Below are positions 7,393 to 14,298 of a stretch of DNA of 19,734 nucleotides, piece by piece; position 1 is the first letter of the stretch, and each line of letters opens with the position of its first letter. Location of the stretch: positions 1 to 19,734 of the forward strand of contig JAITLF010000093.1 of the NCBI GenBank assembly GCA_031278025.1, written 5' to 3'. Position numbers and translations under genes: made by a program. This DNA comes from Treponema sp. GTDB taxonomy: Bacteria; Spirochaetota; Spirochaetia; Treponematales; Breznakiellaceae. The notes below the pieces were generated by a model, which was not told the origin of the DNA, did not search any database, and worked only from the letters and a program-made list of their open reading frames with translations.

Positions 7393-7462
7393 GACTAAAG
7401 GCAATCTGCGGCAGGGCGAGCGCATTAAAAAAAAATACCCCCGCCGGGGCTCCGGTGTTGCC

Positions 7463-7709
7463 GGACCCCGGTTTTTCGATCAGAAACCCGGGTTTGCGCT
7501 ACGCAAAAACACTTTTCCGCAGCGCAAAAACATTTTTCCGCTACGCAAAAACATTTTTCCGCTACGCAAAAACATTTTTGCGTAGCGCAAAAACACTTTT
7601 ATGCAGCGCAAAAACACTTTTCCGCTACGCAAAAACACTTTTGTGCAGCGCAAAAACACTTTTGTGCAGCGCAAAAACACTTTTGCGGCGCAAAAACCTG
7701 GGTTTACAC
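7463..7709 (+). repeat. 21-nt mosaic repeat array B
   Basis: This is the most regular of the arrays: about twelve units, most exactly 21 nt, with the core GCAAAAACACTTTT or GCAAAAACATTTTT followed by a seven-base linker (CCGCTAC, CCGCAGC, GCGTAGC, ATGCAGC or GTGCAGC). The outer units (7463-7495 and after 7690) use the ACCCGGGTTT or ACCTGGGTTT core seen in array A. At 7561-7586 two linkers that are reverse complements flank one core and create a perfect palindrome with 12-bp arms and a CA centre. The array ends at GCCGCAGGCC (7710-7719). Because 21 nt is seven codons, several frames stay open on both strands and would give heptapeptide repeats; no ribosome binding site supports translation. 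Confidence 0.9.
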
Positions 7710-7849
7710 GCCGCAGGCCCCGCCGCCGTCAGTTGCCGGTAGTACCGCCGGTACGTACCGCCGCCAGAAACCGCGCCGGACATCATGGTGAAGTCTGACG
7801 AGGCATCGTAGCCGCCGGCGGCGATAAGGGGACCTGTGGCGGCTGTTCC
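7710..7849 (-). pseudogene. Short coding-like remnant of unknown origin
   Basis: On the minus strand, after a TAG at 7852-7850, the frame reads GTAATGPLIAAGGYDASSDF then TMMSGAVSGGGTYRRYYRQL and TAAGPAA before entering the repeat array. The residue composition and the TYRRYYRQL stretch look like real protein. There is no start codon with a ribosome binding site, and the frame runs into the array. It is best read as a gene fragment trapped inside the element at 7412-7876. No family is recognised, and chance cannot be excluded. Confidence 0.25.
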
Positions 7850-7895
7850 CTAAGAATGTTTAATGCGCCCGCCCTGCAATCTGCGGCAAATTGAA

Positions 7896-7963
7896 GGAGG
7901 GGGCAGCCGCCCCCTCCGCCCGCACACGGTTGCAGGCTACCCCCTCTAAGGGACCTGGGTCCC
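7896..7963. repeat. GC-rich palindromic (REP-like) hairpin pair
   Basis: GGAGGGGGC (7896-7904) and GCCCCCTCC (7909-7917) form a nine-bp stem with a four-base AGCC loop. A second dyad, GGGACC-TG-GGTCCC, lies at 7950-7963 and is followed by a C/G-rich stretch to about 7986. No gene is seen from 7887 to 8061. The pair looks like a repetitive extragenic palindrome unit. A genome search for the segment would show whether it is dispersed. Confidence 0.5.
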
Positions 7964-8061
7964 AGGGCGCCGCCCCCGGCCCCTCCATTAGCAACTAGAC
8001 GATTATCGCTTCTTCTGTCTCCAGCCGGCTGTAATCATCCTTTCGCCCTAACTTCCCCTGG

Positions 8062-8090
8062 TTGACAGGACCGGAACGAACAAGTAGCAT
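8062..8090 (+). promoter_or_regulatory. Promoter for infA
   Basis: TTGACA (8062-8067), 17 bp and TAGCAT (8085-8090) form a good sigma70 promoter. The predicted start near 8097 leaves a leader of only about ten bases, which contains the AAGGAG ribosome binding site (8097-8103 region) of infA. Confidence 0.65.
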
Positions 8091-8107
8091 GGGAAAAAGG
8101 AGTTATA

Positions 8108-8332
8108 GTGGCTAAAGAAGAAGCAATTGAAGTTGAAGGGGTCGTTCGGGAAGCCCTCCCAAACACCATGTTCAGAGTTGAGCTTGATAATCAGAATGGT
8201 CATCGCATTCTCGCCCATCTTTCCGGAAAAATGCGCAAGCATTACATCCGCATCGTACCCGGCGACCGGGTACGGATTGCCCTCTCCCCCTACGATTTAA
8301 GCAGAGGCCGCATCATTTACCGTGAACGGTAG
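8108..8332 (+). CDS. infA: Translation initiation factor IF-1
   Basis: This is a 74-residue, S1/OB-fold protein that binds the ribosomal A site of the 30S subunit and helps IF-2 and IF-3 during initiation. Signature stretches are [38 protein letters not shown] and [20 protein letters not shown], which match the family over its full usual length of about 72 residues. The start codon is GTG (8108), set by an AAGGAG site five to ten bases upstream and by the conserved MAKEE N-terminus. It stands alone, not within a ribosomal protein operon. Its last 20 bases overlap the 3' end of the convergent Smr-domain gene. Confidence 0.97.
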   Translation: MAKEEAIEVEGVVREALPNTMFRVELDNQNGHRILAHLSGKMRKHYIRIVPGDRVRIALSPYDLSRGRIIYRER

Positions 8333-8804
8333 CTTTCAGTAATACCCAGGTAGCACCGCTTCCCCCTAATTCCACAGCAGGCTGGCCGCTTTCGCCAGCA
8401 TAGGGGCATTTCTCTATGAACTGAAGGACGGCCCGCCTCAATACCGCTTCCCCTTCCGAGTGGTTTCCTTTCCCGTGTATGAGGAGGACCTTCTCCAGTT
8501 CCCTCATGCGGCTTTCCTCAAAGAAAGTTTCCATGACGGCCCAGGCTTCGTCACGGGTAAGACCGTGGAGGTCAAGGATGGCGTCGGGCTTTTTCGTCCT
8601 GAGCCTGCGGCGCCGTTCCGCAACCTGCCGTTCTGCCGCCGGGCTTTCGGCGTCTTTGTCGTAAACGCCGTTCACCCGCAGCCATGCTGTCATGGGATCA
8701 ACGGACCGCTGTTCTTCCCCGCCGTCCCCCGGGATCACTCCCCGCTTTTTCACGGCCCGTGCGGTTTGTTTATCCCATGCGTCCAAAATATCCCCAAAAT
8801 CCAT
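8313..8804 (-). CDS. Smr-domain protein (MutS2 C-terminal-like nuclease domain)
   Basis: This 163-residue protein consists of a charged N-terminal region and a C-terminal Smr domain. It shows [11 protein letters not shown] (77-87) and HGKGNHSEG (110-118), the two hallmark motifs, then [11 protein letters not shown] and the final [11 protein letters not shown] strand. Stand-alone Smr proteins are thought to be DNA or RNA endonucleases; the role here is unknown. The ATG at 8804 is chosen because TAAGGTGG, which includes the stop of the upstream gene, lies five bases before it. A longer form starting further upstream would overlap the BatD-like gene. It is the last gene of the bat cluster by position, ten bases after its neighbour, and may be co-transcribed by proximity rather than function. 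Confidence 0.88.
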   Translation of the reverse strand: MDFGDILDAWDKQTARAVKKRGVIPGDGGEEQRSVDPMTAWLRVNGVYDKDAESPAAERQVAERRRRLRTKKPDAILDLHGLTRDEAWAVMETFFEESRMRELEKVLLIHGKGNHSEGEAVLRRAVLQFIEKCPYAGESGQPAVELGGSGATWVLLKATVHGK

Positions 8805-8814
8805 ATCTTCCACC

Positions 8815-10401
8815 TTAATAGGGAATAATCCGATCCAGCGGGACCCAGCCTGCCTTGCCTTCAAAAGATTCAATGTAGGCCCAGGCATCTGTTACCGAAC
8901 GGATCCGCACCGCTTCCCCTTCCCGGAAAAACATATCCGGAACGCTCCCTTCTTCCGGCATCCTATAAGAGCCCGTTTGCCGAAGTACCCCGGTACGAAT
9001 ACCCCGCAAATCCCTCACCGAACCGCCGAAATATCCGTAGAGGCCTATCCCGATCATACCACATAAAAAAACGGCAATAACCGTATAACCCCAGGAAGAA
9101 CCTGAAGTTACGGGAAAAATCTTCCGCCTGCCGCCTGTAATGAAGGCGGCGGGAAGCATGACGATCAGGATGAAGGAAGCTGTGGCAGCCAGCGCCAGGA
9201 AAAAAACACGGGGCCTCCACCTCTCGTCTTCGGTGAATCCCCCCAAGCCCAGGGCGATTTCGGCAGACCGGCGCAGGGAAGCCAGAACCGGACCCGCCGC
9301 GAGTTCCCGCTCGTTCAGTCTGAGGATAACCAGGGCTTCAGCATACCTACCCCGATCCCAATAGGAACGGGCTTCCGCGAGGGCCCGTTCATAGCCTCTT
9401 ATGAATATATTGAAGAAAAGCGGGAAACCCGTGTCTGGGCCGGACGGGAAGGAGGGAGCCGGGGGCGGCCCTTCGCCACCGCGCGCCGCGCCATCCCCAG
9501 TTCCGGCATTCGCCCCCCGATCCGGAACCGGCGCGGGTCCTTGTGCGGACGAAAGGCCGGAAGCCGCCGGGGTTGCGGGCAGAACCCTAAACTCCCGTGG
9601 GGGAATGGGCAGGGAGGCGCCCCCATATTTCACCAGGCCGGAGGGAAGGCGGACGGAAGGCCCCTCCAGAGCGATAATACGAAAGCGGAGGGCAAACTCT
9701 CCGGGGCCGATTTCCGCCGCGCCCAGGGTCTCGACGATGGCATTAACCGGCGCTTCAATCTGATATGAAAGCAGAGCGGCCTGCCGGTTTTCCATCTTCC
9801 CCGTCATCAGGCGGAGGCTTACTTCGGCGCTCCGTCCTACCGTTAGGGATGAAGGCGCCGGTTCCCATACCACCGCGGCCTCCCCGGTACCGCCCTGGAT
9901 CAGCGCGGATACCGGAAGGCTGTAACCCAGACGCCCCGGGACCCGTACTTCAAAGGGGGCAAGGGAAACCCGCCCGATCTGGCCGGGGACAAAAAGAAAG
10001 TCCACCGCAGTCCACTTTTCTCCCGCCTCCGGTTTAGCCGCCCCGCCCTGTCCAGCAAGCCGTGCGGAGGTACGGATTCGGTCCAGGACAAGGGAGGGGG
10101 GAAGATCGGGCATGATGACGGAAACCTCTTGGGGATTCGGGTGGTTCACCTGGATACGGACTATCCATTCCCCATGAACCTCCGGGATTTCCGGGGATGT
10201 TTCCAGAAGCACTTTCAACTCCCCTTCGAATTCTTCGGGGGGATCGGTTTCGGGAGTAAGGCCGTATTCAGCGTAGTAGTCCGGGTCAGGGAAATAACCG
10301 GTTTCCTGGGAAAAAACCGGCCAGAGAAGGGCGGACAATACCACAAAAAATCCCACGGTGAGACGTTCAGCCAGAGCCTTGAAAAGCCTGAAATCCCGCA
10401 T
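8815..10401 (-). CDS. BatD-like protein with BatE-like TPR/SH3 C-terminus
   Basis: This 528-residue envelope protein sits at the end of the bat cluster. Residues 1-32 are a signal peptide (hydrophobic core GFFVVLSALL, end VFSQ). Residues of about 60-300 are beta-rich with repeated Ig-like strands, as in BatD proteins. A Pro/Gly/Ala-rich linker follows, then an alpha-helical TPR-like segment (about 330-398, with YWDRGRYAEALVIL), two transmembrane helices (399-420 and 437-458) and a C-terminal SH3-like domain (about 465-528, ending GKAGWVPLDRIIPY). The TPR plus SH3 end is typical of BatE, so this looks like a BatD-BatE composite. The ATG at 10401 is chosen because it places the signal at the N-terminus; its ribosome binding site is weak. 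A longer start would overlap the TPR gene. Confidence 0.75.
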   Translation of the reverse strand: MRDFRLFKALAERLTVGFFVVLSALLWPVFSQETGYFPDPDYYAEYGLTPETDPPEEFEGELKVLLETSPEIPEVHGEWIVRIQVNHPNPQEVSVIMPDLPPSLVLDRIRTSARLAGQGGAAKPEAGEKWTAVDFLFVPGQIGRVSLAPFEVRVPGRLGYSLPVSALIQGGTGEAAVVWEPAPSSLTVGRSAEVSLRLMTGKMENRQAALLSYQIEAPVNAIVETLGAAEIGPGEFALRFRIIALEGPSVRLPSGLVKYGGASLPIPPREFRVLPATPAASGLSSAQGPAPVPDRGANAGTGDGAARGGEGPPPAPSFPSGPDTGFPLFFNIFIRGYERALAEARSYWDRGRYAEALVILRLNERELAAGPVLASLRRSAEIALGLGGFTEDERWRPRVFFLALAATASFILIVMLPAAFITGGRRKIFPVTSGSSWGYTVIAVFLCGMIGIGLYGYFGGSVRDLRGIRTGVLRQTGSYRMPEEGSVPDMFFREGEAVRIRSVTDAWAYIESFEGKAGWVPLDRIIPY

Positions 10402-10436
10402 TTCTTTATACGAATTGTGCAGCCTGCAACCGGCTG

Positions 10437-11087
10437 CTAGTAATCCGGGCCCGATACGGAAGCGTCTTCGACCCATTCCCGGCTTCTCCATCGATCCTCC
10501 TCCTTACGGCGCAGATAATCAAAAAGAACATCGTCCTGGGCCCCCTCCCCTCTTCCGGCCCTATCCCCGCCCGCAAGGGGAGCCGGGGCGGCGTTCCCCG
10601 GACGATTCATGGACAGGAGGCTCAGTTCCAGGTTTCGCTTCGCTTCAAGATGGCTGCTGTCGGCTTCCAGGGCCTTACGGAAATCCTCCGCCGCGCCGGC
10701 ATAATCCCCGTTCCGAAACCGGATCACCCCGCAATTATAGTGAATCCGGTATCGCAGCTCACGGTGTTCTTCCTCATCCAGGTTCTTAAGCTCCTGTTCC
10801 GCCGCCGCGAAACGCCCCAGGGCCGCATCCCCCTCGTCCAGGGAAAGATACATGACCCCCAGGCCGTATTCCCCGTACGGCACGGCGGCGGTAAACGCCA
10901 GGGAAGCGCGGTACGCCGCGATAGCCTCTGGGTACATCCCCTGGGAATTGAAAAAGCTCCCCTCGATTATTCTCAGCTTCCCCGGCATATCGGAACAGGA
11001 CGCGGCAAGAAGCATGACCGCAGACAACAGGGCAGGGACTGCCAACCCAGGCCCCGCAAGATGCCCGGCGCCGTTTTTACGCCCCAT
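10437..11087 (-). CDS. TPR lipoprotein, BatC-like
   Basis: This 216-residue predicted lipoprotein has a signal (LAVPALLSAVMLLAASC) with the modified Cys at 31. Tetratricopeptide-type helices follow: EGSFFNSQGMYPEAIAAYRA, YGEYGLGVMYLSLDEGDAAL and HYNCGVIRFRNGDYAGAAED then FRKALEADSSHLEAKRNLEL. The C-terminal 50 residues are charged (YLRRKEEDRWRSREWVEDAS). TPR proteins at this place in bat operons are usually called BatC and are thought to scaffold the VWA proteins in the periplasm. The start at 11087 has GGAGGCG five bases upstream and overlaps the batB end by 11 nt, which implies coupled translation. A longer upstream reading frame inside batB is rejected. Confidence 0.8.
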   Translation of the reverse strand: MGRKNGAGHLAGPGLAVPALLSAVMLLAASCSDMPGKLRIIEGSFFNSQGMYPEAIAAYRASLAFTAAVPYGEYGLGVMYLSLDEGDAALGRFAAAEQELKNLDEEEHRELRYRIHYNCGVIRFRNGDYAGAAEDFRKALEADSSHLEAKRNLELSLLSMNRPGNAAPAPLAGGDRAGRGEGAQDDVLFDYLRRKEEDRWRSREWVEDASVSGPDY

Positions 11088-12069
11088 GATGACGCCTCCT
11101 CCGTTTCTTTTCACATGCCCTGGATGCCCCCAGAAAGGCCAGGGCCGCAATGATGAAGATATACGCGCGGGAGACCCGCTCCCGCCTGAAACCCGCAGCC
11201 CCGGTTTCCCTGGCCGCCGCCGCGATATGGTCCGAAAGAAAGGCCGCCGCCCGCTCACGGGTCCCGTCAAGATAGGCGCCGCCGGTCCGTTCCGCCGCGT
11301 TCCGCAGGGTATCCCGGCGGAGAAAACTCATCAAGGTTTCCGCCTGCCCCTCCTCCGGTCCTGCGGCGGGGACCATCCCTCCTGTTTCACTGCCCAGGCC
11401 CACCGCCGTAATCATGATGTCCCCAGCACGGGCTTTCTCTATTCCCTGGGAAAAAGACCCCTGATGGGCTTCCCCGTCGGAAAACAGGATGATGCGCCTG
11501 AGGGTGGGAAACCCGCGCTGAAACGCTTCGGAGGCCGCGACAATCAGGGATTCCAGATTGGTCCCCTGGCCGGTAATGAGGGATGTCGAAAGACCCTCCA
11601 GAAAGGCCTTTACCGCCTCGGCGTCGTCGGTCAGGGGGACGGCGAGAACCCCGGTCCCCTTCCCCACCGCCACGGCAAAGCGGACTCCCCCGGACAACGT
11701 TACCAGTTCGCCGGCTATGACCGCCGCCTGTTCCAGGCGGGAAAGGCTTCCTTCCCCGCCGTCCCGCACGTCCATGCTCCGGGAAAGATCCAGGGCCAGG
11801 ACTACATCCGTTCCCCGGCGGAATTCCGGCGCAAGCCGGGTTCCCCAGCGGGGTCCGGCCAGGGCCACGATGAGGCAGGCGGCGGAGAGGAGAAAAAAAA
11901 CCGCGGACAGGAAGTACCGGAGCCGGAGCTCCCGAAATTCCGTTCCCCGCCGGAAGGAGGGGAAGAAGACCAGGACGCCCCTGCTCAGGCGGTAATGGAC
12001 GGACGAAAGGAACGCCAGGGGAACGAGAAGGCCCAGGCACGGAAGCAGGGAGGGATAATCAAAGCTCAA
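11077..12069 (-). CDS. batB: BatB-type von Willebrand factor A membrane protein
   Basis: This 330-residue inner-membrane protein has two N-terminal hydrophobic helices (about 9-24 and 53-72), a VWA domain and a C-terminal helix (about residues 305-322). The metal-ion-dependent adhesion site is complete: D94-x-S96-x-S98 in LALDLSRSMD, T170 in TGQGTN and D198 in LFSDGE. Metal-dependent protein binding is therefore expected. BatB proteins pair with BatA and a MoxR ATPase and are linked to stress or oxygen tolerance in Bacteroides; their role in spirochaetes is not settled. The ATG overlaps the batA stop by four bases (ATGA). Confidence 0.88.
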   Translation of the reverse strand: MSFDYPSLLPCLGLLVPLAFLSSVHYRLSRGVLVFFPSFRRGTEFRELRLRYFLSAVFFLLSAACLIVALAGPRWGTRLAPEFRRGTDVVLALDLSRSMDVRDGGEGSLSRLEQAAVIAGELVTLSGGVRFAVAVGKGTGVLAVPLTDDAEAVKAFLEGLSTSLITGQGTNLESLIVAASEAFQRGFPTLRRIILFSDGEAHQGSFSQGIEKARAGDIMITAVGLGSETGGMVPAAGPEEGQAETLMSFLRRDTLRNAAERTGGAYLDGTRERAAAFLSDHIAAAARETGAAGFRRERVSRAYIFIIAALAFLGASRACEKKRRRRHHGA

Positions 12070-13067
12070 AAAAAGGCCCCCCCTATCCAGCGCCGTATAA
12101 ACCGGGGAAGAAGGATCAGAATCAGGGCAGAGAGGATCACCGGCCTGTGGATGTCTTCTGTTCTGTTCACCGTTCCGGAACGCCCGACGGTCATCTCCGC
12201 ATCCGCGAAACGGGCAAAGGCCTCGGCAAACGCCCTTCCGGAAGGGGCGGCGATGAAGGTTCCCCCGCCCTTGCGGGCAATGGCGCGGAGGCTTTCCGGG
12301 TCAAACCGGGAGTCGAAAGAACCGGTCCGCCTGACTTTAAGAATGGGGTCCACATAATCAATGGGGACTTCCCCGGCGGACCCGACGCCTATCACCCAAA
12401 GGGACGCGCCGGAAGCCCGCAGCGCTTCGGATGCGGTCTCAGGATGCACCGGCCCGGCGTTATTCTCCCCGTCGGTGATGAGGGCTACCGCCCGGCGCGG
12501 GGCCGGGGAACCCCGTATATGCAGGGCCGCTATGGCAAGACCGAGCCCCAGGGCGGTACCGTCCCCCAACTCCCCGATCCGCAAGGTTTCCAGCCGGGAA
12601 TAGAGGAGCGGACGGTCCACCGTGGGGGGCAAAAGGAGGCTCGCCTCGTTCCCCACCGCCACAAGCCCGATGGCGTCCGCAAGCCGGCGGTCTGCAAAAT
12701 CCAGCACCATATCCCGTGCCGCGTCAAAGCGGGTCCGTCCGTCCATGTCCAGGCCGGCCATGCTGGGGCTTGTATCCAGCACAAAGAGCACATCCGCCCC
12801 CCGGTCAAGCCAGACGGTTTCGGTAGACACCAGGCGGGGCCCCGCAGCCGCCGCAAAAAGGAGGAAGACGCCGCAGAGTTCGCAGATGCCCAGGAGCTTG
12901 ACGAGCAGGGTCAGGTTCAGGGTGGGCTTGAAGGGAACGCCCCCCGGCGGTCCCAGGGGAATCTCCAGCGTCAGGGCATCCCTGAAAAATCGGGAAACGC
13001 CGCAGAGGATGATGATGATTACCGCCCCGGCCGGAATCAGGAGGGGCCGTTCAAAGCCTATGCTCAT
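12066..13067 (-). CDS. batA: BatA-type von Willebrand factor A membrane protein
   Basis: This 333-residue protein is organised like BatB: N-terminal membrane helices (about 8-23 and 53-75), a VWA domain, and a last helix (about 308-325) before the short basic C-terminus. The MIDAS is intact, with D98-x-S100-x-S102 in FVLDTSPSM, T171 in GDGTALG and D199 in ITDGENN. Its upstream ribosome binding site is weak (GGGTG region). It follows array C rather than the upstream coding gene directly, so 334 bp separate it from the previous gene in an otherwise tightly packed cluster. Paralogy with BatB is clear from the shared layout; which is called A or B rests on gene order. Confidence 0.87.
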   Translation of the reverse strand: MSIGFERPLLIPAGAVIIIILCGVSRFFRDALTLEIPLGPPGGVPFKPTLNLTLLVKLLGICELCGVFLLFAAAAGPRLVSTETVWLDRGADVLFVLDTSPSMAGLDMDGRTRFDAARDMVLDFADRRLADAIGLVAVGNEASLLLPPTVDRPLLYSRLETLRIGELGDGTALGLGLAIAALHIRGSPAPRRAVALITDGENNAGPVHPETASEALRASGASLWVIGVGSAGEVPIDYVDPILKVRRTGSFDSRFDPESLRAIARKGGGTFIAAPSGRAFAEAFARFADAEMTVGRSGTVNRTEDIHRPVILSALILILLPRFIRRWIGGAFF

Positions 13068-13107
13068 ACCGCACCCGCGCCGTTACGGGAGGCGCCGCCG
13101 GCGGGGA

Positions 13108-13401
13108 GCAGCCCTGAGTTTCCTCCCCCCACACCTGAGTCTCTTCCCCGCACGCCGCTCTTTTTCGATCGCACACCTTTCTTTTCTCCCCGCAAACCGC
13201 TTTTTCCTCCCCGCAAACTCAGGTTTCCTCTCCGCACGCCTGAATTTTTTGATCGCAAACCCGCTTTTGCGCCGCGCAAAAACACTTTTGCGCCGCACAA
13301 ACCCAGGTTTCCGTCCCGTAAACCTCTCTTTACAACTCGTACACCCATCTTTACACGCCTCACGCCGCGCTTCCCTCCCCTCACGCCGCGCTTTCAAACT
13401 T
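13108..13401. repeat. 21-nt mosaic repeat array C inside the bat cluster
   Basis: Fourteen units of exactly 21 nt (294 bp) fill the gap between the membrane-protein gene and batA. Units start GCAAAC, GCACGC, GCACAC, GTAAAC, GTACAC or TCACGC, have a CTTT or GTTT block near positions 10-14 and end TCCCC, GATC, CGCC or ACTC. Sequence varies much more than in array B while the register stays perfect. The last unit ends at 13401, the base next to the stop codon of the upstream gene (13404-13402). Because the gap lies within a leftward cluster, the array is probably transcribed. Frames on both strands stay open as heptapeptide repeats, but no start site is convincing. Confidence 0.88.
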
Positions 13402-14298
13402 CTAGACCGCTCTCTCCTTGTTTCCTTCCATTTTTCCGATAAAATCCCGAACCTGCCCCAGAAGCTCCGCCGCGCACCCGCATTCTATTTCCCCGCCGCT
13501 GAACCGCAGCGCGTCGCAGCGGCGGAAAAAATCCGTCAGAAACGGCCCGGCGGGATCGGGGGTCAGGGGCGGGAGCAAAAGAAATTCCTCCCCGGTCATG
13601 GCCCGGCAGTTCATCCCCGTAAAAAGACCCAAAAACGTCCTGAACTCCCGTGAAAGGTTGTCCAGCGCCTCAGCGGCCTGCCCCTGCCCGCCTGAGTCCA
13701 GGGCAAGCCCCAGACGCTTCAGGACCTTGCCCATAGACCAAAAAAGATAATGCCGCCTGAACCACTCCCGCCAACGCCGGAAACCCGGCCCGCCCCGCAG
13801 AACCAGCAGGGTAAACCCCGCGATAAAAACAACAATTCCCAGGGCGGTTCCGTAGATCAGCCCCATCGTCCCCGGAACCGCCAGGGGCGGGGCCGGCCCC
13901 GAAAGAACCAGGGCGCCCCCCTCGGCCTCCAGTATGGAGGCGACATTCACGGTAAGCCCCCGAAAGGTGAGGGAAGCGATTTCTATCGGCGGCAGCGCTA
14001 TCACGCCGGGCGCATAGGCCCTGAAATCAACGGTGAGATGACCGGTCTCCCCCCAGTTTTCCAGGGCTATCCGGGTGATGACCACGCCGGGCGCACGGGG
14101 AAGCGCTCCGGGATCATCAAGAACCGCGCCCCTGCCCCCCGGCAGGGCGATACTCAGGGGAAGCGCCAGCCGCCCCGGATCCCCCACAAAGACCATTTGC
14201 GGGATAAGGTAGGCGTCCTCCGGCTGGACGCTGACATCCAAGGCTCTTCCGGGGAACGTGGGGAGGACCAGGCAGAGGAGAAGGATGAGGGACCGCAT
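13402..14298 (-). CDS. Bat-cluster single-pass membrane protein (BatD/DUF4381-like)
   Basis: This 298-residue protein has a signal peptide (1-19, core LILLLCLVLP, end GRA), a beta-rich outer domain (about 20-140, with VVITRIALENWGETGHLTVD and PGVIALPPIEIASL typical of BatD-like Ig strands), one transmembrane helix (about 145-168) and a cytoplasmic alpha-helical tail (FRTFLGLFTGMNCRAMTGEE then FLLLPPL). This topology resembles the DUF4381/BatD-related genes that usually lie between DUF58 and batA. The ATG shares one base with the DUF58 stop (TGATG), so translation is coupled. The role within the complex is inferred only from position and topology. Confidence 0.72.
   Translation of the reverse strand: MRSLILLLCLVLPTFPGRALDVSVQPEDAYLIPQMVFVGDPGRLALPLSIALPGGRGAVLDDPGALPRAPGVVITRIALENWGETGHLTVDFRAYAPGVIALPPIEIASLTFRGLTVNVASILEAEGGALVLSGPAPPLAVPGTMGLIYGTALGIVVFIAGFTLLVLRGGPGFRRWREWFRRHYLFWSMGKVLKRLGLALDSGGQGQAAEALDNLSREFRTFLGLFTGMNCRAMTGEEFLLLPPLTPDPAGPFLTDFFRRCDALRFSGGEIECGCAAELLGQVRDFIGKMEGNKERAV

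Larger units (their letters stand above)
7412..7876. mobile_element. 465-bp non-autonomous transposon-like element carrying repeat array B
   Basis: The left end CAGGGCGAGCGCATTAAA (7412-7429) matches the reverse complement of the right end (7859-7876) at 17 of 18 positions. The same 10 bp, CAATCTGCGG, lies directly outside each end in direct orientation (7402-7411 and 7877-7886), as expected for a target-site duplication; one more base (C) also matches. A duplication of 10-12 bp fits the IS4 family by general knowledge. No transposase is encoded. Inside are a GC-rich hairpin (about 7445-7471), array B and a short minus-strand coding-like remnant. It is either a deletion derivative or a miniature element that has carried repeat array B. 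Confidence 0.72.

Noticed and set aside
10488..12357. Long open frames on the plus strand across the bat cluster
   Set aside because: They are shadows of the GC-rich leftward batC, batB and batA genes, which have clear domains, overlaps and start sites.
13064..13397. Two minus-strand Arg/Lys/Gly-rich reading frames between the membrane protein and batA
   Set aside because: They are heptapeptide translations of array C, in two different frames at once, without ribosome binding sites.
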